Source: Sphaerisporangium rufum (lineage in GTDB: Bacteria; Actinomycetota; Actinomycetes; Streptosporangiales; Streptosporangiaceae). From it: DNA of 43,679 bases. A program made the translations under genes and the position numbers. Location of the stretch: the NCBI RefSeq assembly GCF_016863395.1, contig NZ_BOOU01000098.1, forward strand, positions 1 to 43,679, in the 5' to 3' direction. Each line of letters starts with the position of its first letter. Position 1 is the first letter of the stretch. The notes beneath the pieces were generated by a model. The model saw only the letters and a list, made by a program, of their open reading frames with translations, made no database searches and was not told the origin of the DNA. Below, piece by piece: positions 1-6,342 of the stretch.

Positions 1-1323
1 CGCCACCTGCCCGGCGTCGCGCGCGTTGTCCAGCAGCACCAGCATGCGGCGGTCGGCGAGCAGCGACCGGAACAGCGCGGCCCGTTCGGCCAGGCCGTCG
101 GGGATCACGTCCACCGGCAGGCCGAGCGCGCGCAGGAAGGCGGCCAGCACCGAGGCCGGGTCGGTGGGCTCCTCGCCGTAGCCGCGCAGGTCGGCGTAGA
201 GCTGGCCGTCGGGGAACACCTCGTGCAGCGAGTGCGCGACGTGCACGGCCAGCGCCGTCTTGCCCACCCCGCCGATACCGGACACCGCGGCGACCGGCAT
301 ACCCTCGCCGTGTCCCGCGGCGAGCAGGGTGCGCAGCCGGTTCACCAGCTGCCGGCGACCGGTGAAGTCGGCGACCGCCGCCGGAAGCTGCGCGGGGCGC
401 GGCATCTCGTGCCGGACCTCCGGCCCGTCACGCGGCCCGTCCCGGTCGTCCGGTTCGGTGCCGCGCGGATCCGGGCCGGCCGGCCGCCGCGCGCCGCCGG
501 CGTCCGGCCCGGCCGGCGGGCGCGCAGCCGGAGCCCAGGCCAGCCCCGGGTCGGCCGCCAGCACGCGCCGGTGCAGCGCGGCCAGCTCCGGACCGGGGTC
601 GATGCCCAGCTCCTCCACCAGCGCGCGCCGGGTGTCGGAGAACACCGCGAGCGCCTCGGCCTGCCGCCCGCACCGGTAGAAGGCGAGCATCAGCTGGGCG
701 CGCAGCCGCTCCCGGAGCGGGTGCTCGGCGGTGAGCGTGATCAGCTCGGGGATGACGTCGGCGTGCCGGCCGAGCGCCAGGTCCAGCTCCATCAGCGTCT
801 CGAGCACGCCCACCCGGCGCTCCAGCAGCCGGCCGCGCTGGCTCTCGGCGTACGGGCCGACCGCACCGGCCAGCGGCTCGCCCGACCACAGGCCGAGCGC
901 CTCGCGGACGGCCGCCGCCGCGCCGGCCAGGTCGCCGGCCCGGCGCTCGTTCTCGGCGGCGGCCACCCGGCGCTCGAAGACCTCCAGGTCGAGCAGGCCG
1001 GGGGTGAGCCGCAGGGCGTACCCGCGGCCGACCGAGGTGAGCAGTTCGGGCCGGGTGCGGGGGGAGCGGTCCGGCTCCAGCACCGCGCGCAGCCGCGACA
1101 CGTAGGTCCGCAGCGCGCCGAGGGCGCGCGGCGGGGCCTCCTCGCCCCAGACCGCGTCGATCATCTCGGTCGGGGTGACCGCGCGGCCCTCGCGCAGCAG
1201 CAGCATGGCCAGGATCGACCGTTGCAGCGGGGTGCCGATCTCCAGCTCGCGGCCGTCCCGCCAGGCCCGGACCGGGCCGAGCACGGCGAACGTCAGGCCA
1301 GCCGCCAGACCATGACCAGCCAT
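1..1323 (-). CDS. AfsR/SARP-family transcriptional regulator with NB-ARC ATPase (3' end beyond window)
   Basis: This gene encodes a Streptomyces antibiotic regulatory protein type activator of the large AfsR class; only the first 441 codons are in the window. Residues about 10-95 form an OmpR-like winged-helix DNA-binding domain, followed by a bacterial transcriptional activation (BTAD) domain to about residue 245 and, after a Pro/Gly/Asp-rich linker, an NB-ARC domain with a Walker A motif (GIGGVGKTAL) and a later hydrophobic RRMLVLLDNARD stretch that fits Walker B. A C-terminal TPR or WD region would be expected to the left of position 1. The ATG at 1323-1321 is preceded by GGGGA at SD distance. 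Such proteins act at direct repeats overlapping -35 boxes, often of secondary-metabolite genes, but none lies in this window, so the target is unknown. The Cip1-like gene upstream is on the same strand but separated by a strong terminator. Confidence 0.9.
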   Translation of the reverse strand, partial: MAGHGLAAGLTFAVLGPVRAWRDGRELEIGTPLQRSILAMLLLREGRAVTPTEMIDAVWGEEAPPRALGALRTYVSRLRAVLEPDRSPRTRPELLTSVGRGYALRLTPGLLDLEVFERRVAAAENERRAGDLAGAAAAVREALGLWSGEPLAGAVGPYAESQRGRLLERRVGVLETLMELDLALGRHADVIPELITLTAEHPLRERLRAQLMLAFYRCGRQAEALAVFSDTRRALVEELGIDPGPELAALHRRVLAADPGLAWAPAARPPAGPDAGGARRPAGPDPRGTEPDDRDGPRDGPEVRHEMPRPAQLPAAVADFTGRRQLVNRLRTLLAAGHGEGMPVAAVSGIGGVGKTALAVHVAHSLHEVFPDGQLYADLRGYGEEPTDPASVLAAFLRALGLPVDVIPDGLAERAALFRSLLADRRMLVLLDNARDAGQVA

Positions 1324-1496
1324 TGGACGCTTCCCCACCCTGAGCAAGGTTTCTTCCGCTGATGATAGATCCCCGCTCCGGCGCGCCCCAAGCGGTACAC
1401 CTACCGGTAATCGCCGGTTCCGCCGGGCGTCGAGGCGTCGTCGCCGGGCGCGAGCCCGGCCGCCGCGGGACGGTCGACTTCGCCCGGCCCCCGAGG

Positions 1497-1527
1497 GCCG
1501 GATCCGGCCGGGCCGGCCGGATCCGGC
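1497..1527 (-). terminator. Perfect 13-bp stem hairpin after the Cip1-like gene
   Basis: Positions 1497-1509 and 1515-1527 are exact reverse complements with a 5-base loop, ending 11 bases past the stop codon of the Cip1-like gene. There is no long U-tract, as usual for actinobacterial hairpin terminators. It would shield the SARP gene from read-through. Confidence 0.8.
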
Positions 1528-1537
1528 GCCGCGGCGG

Positions 1538-2314
1538 TCAGCAGCCGACGCGGCGGGTGCTGAGCGCGATGTCGTCCATCCAGACGTCGTAGGCGGCAGG
1601 GGTCGGTCCGGGCTGGTAGAGCTGCCAGCCCAGCTTGACGGTGTCGAAGCGCGGGAAGACGAAGTCGACGTCGTTGCCCCCGTGCTCGCGGGTGGACACG
1701 GTGAGGTCCGGCTGCGGCACGCCGTCGAACCACAGGGTGATCCGGTTGTCGGCCGGGTCCATCCGCCATTCGACGCACTGCCACCGGCCGGCCCGGGACG
1801 GCGCGGACTCGCGCCAGTTCGTCCAGTCACCGGTGGGCCCGCCGTCCGCGCCGACCCCCCACAGGGCGGTCCGGGTGGTGGGCACGTACTGGCCGCCGAG
1901 CGGCCGGACGATCTCCGGACCGGCGCCGGTGGCCTCGATCAGCGTGTAGTGCGCCCAGTCCGGCGCGGTGGGGAAGGCGGCGACGCGCAGCCGTACCCGG
2001 CCGTAGAAGCCGTTGCCGGGCGCGGCGAAGTCGTCCACCCTGAGGAAGGCCCGCCCGTTGCCCTCGGTGTGCACGTGCAGGGCCTTCTGGCCGTCGCGCC
2101 CGGTCCGTTCCACGGTCAGGGTGCCGTGCCGGGTGTCGACCCCCCAGTCGAGGCTCGCCGCGCCGCCGGTCGGCAGGTCCTGGAAATCCTCGCAGAACAG
2201 CGCGGCATGCCGGCCGCAGGTGCCGGGGCCGCGGTCCCCGGCCGCGGCGGTGAGTGTGGACCCCGTCAAGGGCAGGATCATGGCCGCGCAGGCCACGGTC
2301 AACCATCTGCGCAC
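1538..2314 (-). CDS. Secreted Cip1-like jelly-roll protein, putative polysaccharide-active enzyme
   Basis: The 258-residue product starts with a signal peptide (RR, then a hydrophobic stretch, then a small-residue cleavage region near TAAAG) and is otherwise one concanavalin-A-like beta domain. Trp/Tyr-rich segments such as WRESAPSRAGRWQCVEW, the LWFDG strand and the closing AYDVWMDDIALS resemble the core domain of fungal Cip1 and its Streptomyces homologues, which are linked to cellulose/glucuronan degradation; the family match is from memory and only moderately sure. Four cysteines could form two disulfides. I chose the GTG at 2314 because GGAGGAG lies six bases upstream; the longer open frame upstream has no ribosome site. 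A perfect CebR operator sits 44 bases upstream of the start, which independently supports a role in cellulose-type polysaccharide use. It could also be a lectin-like binding protein rather than a lyase. Confidence 0.7.
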   Translation of the reverse strand: MRRWLTVACAAMILPLTGSTLTAAAGDRGPGTCGRHAALFCEDFQDLPTGGAASLDWGVDTRHGTLTVERTGRDGQKALHVHTEGNGRAFLRVDDFAAPGNGFYGRVRLRVAAFPTAPDWAHYTLIEATGAGPEIVRPLGGQYVPTTRTALWGVGADGGPTGDWTNWRESAPSRAGRWQCVEWRMDPADNRITLWFDGVPQPDLTVSTREHGGNDVDFVFPRFDTVKLGWQLYQPGPTPAAYDVWMDDIALSTRRVGC

Positions 2315-2357
2315 GATCAGCTCCTCCGTTCGGACGACAGGAGCAACGTACGCCACT

Positions 2358-2371
2358 TGGGAGCGCTCCCA
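2358..2371. promoter_or_regulatory. CebR/CelR operator, exact 14-bp palindrome
   Basis: TGGGAGCGCTCCCA is the canonical binding site of CebR (Streptomyces) and CelR (Thermobifida), LacI-family repressors released by cellobiose. It lies 44-57 bases upstream of the GTG of the secreted Cip1-like gene, a usual place for a repressor. The 3' end of the GlxA-type regulator gene is on its other side, so the only promoter it can control is that of the Cip1-like gene. Confidence 0.9.
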
Positions 2372-2421
2372 TAGACCCATCTCCCAGCCGTCCCACTGGT
2401 CGATACGGCGGCCGGGCCGGA

Positions 2422-3408
2422 TCAGCCGGGAGCGGTCCCGCGGGCCACCGCGCTGGACTGGGTGAGCCGGTAGTGCGAGGGCGGGACGCCGTACTGGCCG
2501 ACGAACGCCTGGCGCAGGGTCTCGGCCGTGCCGAACCCGCAGCGGGCGGCCACGGTGGCCATCGGCAGGGAGGTGGTCGCCAGCAGCTGGGCCGCGGCCT
2601 CCACCCGCGCCTGCCGGACGAACCTGCCCGGTGTCTGCCCGAGGTACCGCAGGAACAGCCGGGTCAGGTGCCGCTCGCTCACCCCGGCGGCCGCGGCCAG
2701 CGTCCCCACGCCGAGATCGCCGCCCAGGTCGCCGGTGATGTGGTCGATCACCCGACCGACCAGGGCGTTGGCCGGTGGTGGCGCGGCGGTGAACATGCTC
2801 ATCTGGGCCTGGTTCCCCGGCCGCTGCAGGTAGGTCACCAGCTGGCGGGCCACGGTGCGGGCCAGCTCGGTACCGTGGTCCTCCTCGATGAGGGCGAGGG
2901 TCAGGTCCAGGGCGCTGGTGACGCCGGCCGAGGTGTAGACGTTCCCGTCCCGGATGAAGATCGGATCGGGATCCACCCTGACCCGCGGATACAGCGCGGC
3001 GAGGTCGTCGGCCCACCGCCAGTGCGTGGTGACCCGCCGGCCGTCCAGCAGCCCGGCGGCGGCCAGGATCGCCGCGCCGGTGCACACCGACGCCACCCGC
3101 CGGCTCTCGCGGGCCAGCCGGCGGACGTGCGCGACGACCAGCCGGTCGGCGGCCGCGTCCTCGCTGCCCGCCCCGCCGGAGACGACCAGCGTGTCGATCG
3201 GCCCGGTGACCCGTTCGAGCCGCTCGCCGGCCTGCAACTTCACGCTCGGGCCGCAGTCGATGAGCCGCGCGCCCGGGGTGGCCAGCCGGACCCGGTAGTG
3301 CGGCATCCCGCTCCGGAAGTTCGCGCTCTCCAGCGCGCCGACCACGCAGGCGATGTCGAGCAACTCGGCGGCCTCGTAACCCACGATCAGGACGTGCCGG
3401 GTTTCCAT
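2422..3408 (-). CDS. GlxA/FtrA-type AraC-family transcriptional regulator (DJ-1/PfpI + HTH)
   Basis: The 328-residue protein has an N-terminal DJ-1/PfpI domain (about 1-185) with the nucleophile-elbow-like segment SVCTGAAILAAAGLL, and a C-terminal AraC double helix-turn-helix (about 225-325) with the typical LPMATVAARCGFGTAETLRQAF signature. The DJ-1 part is probably a ligand-sensing, not catalytic, domain. The ATG at 3408 starts the domain at its usual point; a longer upstream frame has no ribosome site. The gene is divergent from the small membrane-protein gene at 3506, with 97 bases between the starts, so that gene is the most likely target. What it senses cannot be told from sequence. Confidence 0.92.
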   Translation of the reverse strand: METRHVLIVGYEAAELLDIACVVGALESANFRSGMPHYRVRLATPGARLIDCGPSVKLQAGERLERVTGPIDTLVVSGGAGSEDAAADRLVVAHVRRLARESRRVASVCTGAAILAAAGLLDGRRVTTHWRWADDLAALYPRVRVDPDPIFIRDGNVYTSAGVTSALDLTLALIEEDHGTELARTVARQLVTYLQRPGNQAQMSMFTAAPPPANALVGRVIDHITGDLGGDLGVGTLAAAAGVSERHLTRLFLRYLGQTPGRFVRQARVEAAAQLLATTSLPMATVAARCGFGTAETLRQAFVGQYGVPPSHYRLTQSSAVARGTAPG

Positions 3409-3470
3409 GGCCTGAATATAGGCGGGAATGACACGACCCCCAAGATTCCGGACCGCCACCTTGTTGTCCC

Positions 3471-3499
3471 TTGGACGCCGGCCCGCCCGCTCCCATAGT
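3471..3499 (+). promoter_or_regulatory. Candidate -35/-10 promoter giving a leaderless transcript
   Basis: TTGGAC (3471-3476) and CATAGT (3494-3499) are separated by exactly 17 bases. Transcription would begin about seven bases after the -10, at the A of the ATG at 3506. No Shine-Dalgarno sequence precedes that ATG, in agreement with leaderless translation. Confidence 0.55.
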
Positions 3500-3505
3500 C
3501 GAACC

Positions 3506-3901
3506 ATGACTCACACAGCGGCACGAGCCCATGGTGGACGGCTCCGGTTCACCCTTCACTACATCGAGATGATCGTCGCGATGTTCGTCGGGATGGCGGT
3601 GTTCGGGTTCCTCCGGTCGCTGGCCGGCCTGGACGTCTCCTTCGCCCGCGAGCCCGAACTCGGCTACCTGGCGATGGCCTTCGACATGTCCCTCGGCATG
3701 GCGGTCTGGATGCGGATCCGCGGCCACGCCTGGCGGCACACCCTGGAGATGTGCGCCGCGATGTTCGTGCCGATCGTCCCGCTCTTTCCGATGCTCTGGA
3801 CCGGCCTGATCGACGGCGATACCTTGATGATCGCCGCGCACGTCGCCATGTTCCCGCTCATGCTGGGCGCGATGCTGCTGCGCCGCCACGACCACCTCTG
3901 A
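3506..3901 (+). CDS. Small conserved four-helix membrane protein of unknown function
   Basis: The 131-residue product has a short basic cytoplasmic N-terminus and about four hydrophobic segments: MIVAMFVGMAVFGFL, the LAMAFDMSLGMAVW region, MCAAMFVPIVPLFPM and the final AAHVAMFPLMLGAMLL. It is rich in methionine and ends RRHDHL. Similar small proteins are found widely in actinobacteria without a known function. The ATG at 3506 has no ribosome site but a promoter whose predicted start point is that same base, so a leaderless mRNA is likely. It is divergently arranged with the GlxA-type regulator at 2422-3408 and may be its regulated partner. Confidence 0.75.
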   Translation: MTHTAARAHGGRLRFTLHYIEMIVAMFVGMAVFGFLRSLAGLDVSFAREPELGYLAMAFDMSLGMAVWMRIRGHAWRHTLEMCAAMFVPIVPLFPMLWTGLIDGDTLMIAAHVAMFPLMLGAMLLRRHDHL

Positions 3902-3907
3902 GCCGGT

Positions 3908-3974
3908 CTGTAAGCGAATCGCAGGGCGGGGTAAGGCGGCTGTAAGCGCCTTGCAGGCGGTGCCCCGTATCAAT
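3908..3974 (+). promoter_or_regulatory. Triple GTAAG repeat operator and -10 box before the secreted protein gene
   Basis: TGTAAGCG occurs at 3909 and 3941 and the related GGTAAGGCG at 3930. The last two are 11 bases apart, and the first is 21 bases further upstream. The outer copies extend to CTGTAAGCG followed six bases later by GCAG. A -10-like TATCAAT follows at 3968-3974. Direct repeats phased by one helical turn just upstream of a -10 are typical of OmpR/PhoP-family response regulator activation. Confidence 0.55.
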
Positions 3975-4034
3975 GAGGACACAAGCCCCGGACGGGTCAG
4001 GAGGACCGGGGCATCGCAGGCACCAGGAGAAGAA

Positions 4035-4526
4035 ATGCGCCGCTCCATCCGCACCGCGCTCGGTCTCGCCGCCGCGTCCACCGTCATCGCCGTCGGCGCC
4101 CCCGCCGTCGCCGCCTCGGCCGCCACCGCGGCCACGACCACCACCGCGTCGGCCACGGCCGCGAGCTTCGACCGCGACTTCTGGGGGCCGTACTACAGCA
4201 AGTACTTCCACGGCTCCCGCGCCAAGGCCAAGGGCAGCGTCTACGAGGACCACCACGGCAACATCCACGTCGAGGGCAAGGTGTACGACAAGGGCTCCCC
4301 GTGGTGGCTGTGCGGGTACGTCCAGGTCAAGTTCGAGAACGAGGACGGCGACGAGTCGACCTACTGGGCCAAGAAGTGCGGCTCCAGCGGCTACCGCTAC
4401 TTCCACTACTACCAGGACGAGGTCGACAGCATCCAGACCCGCGTCTGCTACTGGGACAACCACCAGGCCAAGAAGAAGTACTGCGGCCGCTGGAACTACA
4501 TCTACGAGGCCGACGGCGAGGAGTGA
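4035..4526 (+). CDS. Small secreted four-cysteine protein of unknown function
   Basis: The 163-residue product has a Sec signal peptide (RRSIRTALGLAAASTVIAVG, then Ala-rich, cleaved after about residue 35) and a Thr/Ala-rich spacer. The mature domain is unusually rich in Tyr, Trp, Lys and charged residues (FWGPYYSKYFHG, YFHYYQDE) with four cysteines in WLCGY, KKCGSS, RVCYW and KYCGRW, suggesting two disulfides and a beta-rich fold. The ATG at 4035 follows AGGAGAAGAA; the longer in-frame upstream start would add a non-signal region. It is monocistronic, ended by a strong terminator at 4636-4674, and preceded by a repeat operator, so it seems to be environmentally controlled. I do not recognise the family beyond small secreted actinobacterial proteins. 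Confidence 0.85.
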   Translation: MRRSIRTALGLAAASTVIAVGAPAVAASAATAATTTTASATAASFDRDFWGPYYSKYFHGSRAKAKGSVYEDHHGNIHVEGKVYDKGSPWWLCGYVQVKFENEDGDESTYWAKKCGSSGYRYFHYYQDEVDSIQTRVCYWDNHQAKKKYCGRWNYIYEADGEE

Positions 4527-4635
4527 CCCGCCGCCTCGGGGGCGCGTGCCCGCTGATGGCGAGGGCCTGGGACCGCCACCGGCCGCCGCATCAGGGTGCA
4601 CCACCACGTGACGGGGAGGACCGCGGGGGCGCATC

Positions 4636-4674
4636 GGCCCGCCGGGCCGCCATCAGGCGGTCCGGCGGGCCTTT
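4636..4674 (+). terminator. 16-bp stem terminator with T-run after the secreted protein gene
   Basis: Positions 4636-4651 pair with 4656-4671 through 16 base pairs (one G-U) around an ATCA loop, followed directly by TTT. This is the most classical rho-independent terminator of the window. Confidence 0.88.
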
Positions 4675-4689
4675 CGCGTATCGGGAACC

Positions 4690-4718
4690 GCCCGCCGGGG
4701 TGTCGACCACCGGCGGGC
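4690..4718 (-). terminator. Hairpin downstream of the 4769 gene
   Basis: GCCCGCCGG at 4690-4698 is the exact reverse complement of 4710-4718, with an 11-base loop. It lies about 50 bases after the stop of the minus-strand gene that ends at 4769 and probably terminates that two-gene operon. Confidence 0.6.
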
Positions 4719-4768
4719 ATCCCCACCGGTACCCGCCCGGAGCGGCGGGAACCGGTGGCGGCCGCAGG

Positions 4769-5155
4769 TCAGCAGTCGACGAGGTCGGGCCGCTGGTTGA
4801 GGATCTGGGCGCGGGCGGTGACGAACTCCGCGTGCGCCTTCTCGGCCGCCGGGTCGAACACCGCGACGCGGTGGCAGTTCTGGAAGGCGAGCCGCACACC
4901 GAACCTGCGCTCCAGCGCGCCGCGCATGGCGTCGCTGGCCAGGCAGCGCAGCAGCTGCCCGCGGGCCGCCTCGTCCGGCGGCGGCGTGTGGTTGTCCGCG
5001 AACTCGGCACCGCTCTGCTCGCGCCGGTGCACCAGCTCGGTGATCAGGGACCACGCGTAGGGCAGCGAGTCGCGGACGCAGGCGAGGAACGCCTCGTCGT
5101 CGACGTCGCCGGCGCGGGCCTGGTCGACCAGCTCGGTTGGAACGGTCAGCGACAT
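4769..5155 (-). CDS. Conserved actinobacterial protein (SCO5389-like family), function unknown
   Basis: The 128-residue soluble protein opens MSLTVPTELVDQARAGDVDD and contains the conserved core SLPYAWSLI, FADNHTPPPDEAARGQLLRCLASDAMRGALERRFGVRLAFQNCHRVAVF. I recall this pattern from a family named after Streptomyces SCO5389; no reaction is known for it. The C-terminal tail (about 104-128) extends past the common end of the family. The ATG at 5155 is preceded by GAGAGGAGAA. It lies 36 bases after the CooC-like ATPase on the same strand and may be co-transcribed with it. Two cysteines, in LLRCLAS and FQNCHR, are visible but their role is unknown. Confidence 0.75.
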   Translation of the reverse strand: MSLTVPTELVDQARAGDVDDEAFLACVRDSLPYAWSLITELVHRREQSGAEFADNHTPPPDEAARGQLLRCLASDAMRGALERRFGVRLAFQNCHRVAVFDPAAEKAHAEFVTARAQILNQRPDLVDC

Positions 5156-5191
5156 GCTTGGTTCTCCTCTCGGGAGGGGACGGATCCGACG

Positions 5192-6232
5192 TTAGGCGGG
5201 CGGGGTGATCGGCTCCAGATGGCGGGACGGGGACAGTCGCGTGGACGCCGCGCCGGCGGCCACCGGCCGGCCGGCACCGGTCGCGGGGCGTTCACCGAAG
5301 ACGAAGTCGGGGTCGATCTGCCCGATCAGGTCCGCACCGGTGGCGCGGTTCGCCCACGCGCGGGCGTTGCGGATGTGGAATTCGACGGCCTGCCGGCCGA
5401 ACTTCGCCCAGTCCTTGGGCCGGCCGGCGACCTGGGCGGCGAGCACGCCCAGCGCCTGCCGGCCGGACGGTTCCAGGTCGTCCAGGGTGAACGGCCGGCC
5501 CTGCTCCATGGCGCGGACGGCCGGCGAGTGTTCCAGGCAGACCAGCAGGTCGTCGCCGACCTGCTCGCGAAGGAAGGCGACGTCCGCCGCCGAGTGCACC
5601 TTGTTGCCCACCACCGCGACGGGCACGTCGAATTCGCGGGCGTGGTCGCGGTACTGGCGGTAGACGCCCACCCCCTGGCGGGTCGGCTCGGCGACCAGGA
5701 AGGTCAGGTCGAATCGGGTGAACAGCCCGGAGGCGAACGCGTCGGCGCCGGCGGTCATGTCCACGATCACGTACTCGCCGGGACCGTCCACCAGGTGGTT
5801 GAGGAAGAGCTCCACCGCGCCGACCTTGGAGTGGTAGCAGGCGACGCCCAGGTCCTCTTCGGCGAACGGGCCGGTGACCATCAGGTGCACGCCCTGGACC
5901 TCGGTGGCGAACCGGCCGAGGAAGAACGGATCGGTGACGCCGACCAGGCGCGACCCCCGGCCGGGCGGGGTGGTCTTGACCATGGCGGCGGCCGAGCCGA
6001 TCCGCCGGTTGTCACCGCGCAGATATTCCTTGATCTCGTCGAGGTGGGCGCCGAGCGGGACCGGTGCCGCCGCCGGGTCCAGGCCGAGGGCCATGCCGAG
6101 GTGCTGGTTGATGTCGGCGTCGACGGCGACCACCGGGCCGCCCTGCCGCGCGAGATATCTGGCGAACAAGGACGACAGCGTGGTCTTGCCGCTGCCGCCC
6201 TTGCCGACGAACGCAACTCTCATGCGCGGCAT
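5192..6232 (-). CDS. CooC-like P-loop ATPase (MinD/ParA/CooC class)
   Basis: The 346-residue protein begins with a deviant Walker A motif (GKGGSGKTT) of the SIMIBI class and has AVDADINQHLG and VIVDMTAGADAFASGLFTRFDL further on, as in CooC-type maturation ATPases that load metal into enzymes such as carbon monoxide dehydrogenase. Related actinobacterial proteins are usually annotated simply as ATP-binding proteins. No metalloenzyme client is encoded nearby. The start could be the ATG at 6232 or at 6223 (MRVAFVGKGG); neither has a good ribosome site. An A+T-rich inverted repeat that looks like a Fur-superfamily operator lies directly upstream (6239-6262), which would tie this gene to metal supply. 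The C-terminal 30 residues after FGERP are low complexity. Confidence 0.8.
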   Translation of the reverse strand: MPRMRVAFVGKGGSGKTTLSSLFARYLARQGGPVVAVDADINQHLGMALGLDPAAAPVPLGAHLDEIKEYLRGDNRRIGSAAAMVKTTPPGRGSRLVGVTDPFFLGRFATEVQGVHLMVTGPFAEEDLGVACYHSKVGAVELFLNHLVDGPGEYVIVDMTAGADAFASGLFTRFDLTFLVAEPTRQGVGVYRQYRDHAREFDVPVAVVGNKVHSAADVAFLREQVGDDLLVCLEHSPAVRAMEQGRPFTLDDLEPSGRQALGVLAAQVAGRPKDWAKFGRQAVEFHIRNARAWANRATGADLIGQIDPDFVFGERPATGAGRPVAAGAASTRLSPSRHLEPITPPA

Positions 6233-6238
6233 TCAACA

Positions 6239-6262
6239 TGATTATGAAAACCATTTCAATCA
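6239..6262. promoter_or_regulatory. A+T-rich nested inverted repeat, Fur/Zur-family-like operator
   Basis: The 24-base segment is strikingly A+T-rich for this genome. TGATT (6239-6243) matches AATCA (6258-6262), and TGAAA (6245-6249) matches TTTCA (6254-6258). On the minus strand the core reads TGAAATGGTTTTCA, one base shorter than the Streptomyces Zur consensus TGAAAATGATTTTCA. It lies within 10 bases of the ATPase start, where a repressor would block transcription. Confidence 0.5.
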
Positions 6263-6342
6263 CATCGAGCGGCATACCTGGGGTTCCAGGTATTGGCACG
6301 GTGGCGCCGGGACCGCCGCACCCGGCGGCCGGCGCGTACGGC

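Noticed and set aside
2422-4156. One 872-codon open frame on the minus strand running from 1538 to 4156
   Set aside because: Only its last 258 codons look like protein with a signal peptide, ribosome site and known fold; the rest lies antisense or out of frame to the GlxA-type gene and others and is a GC-skew artefact.
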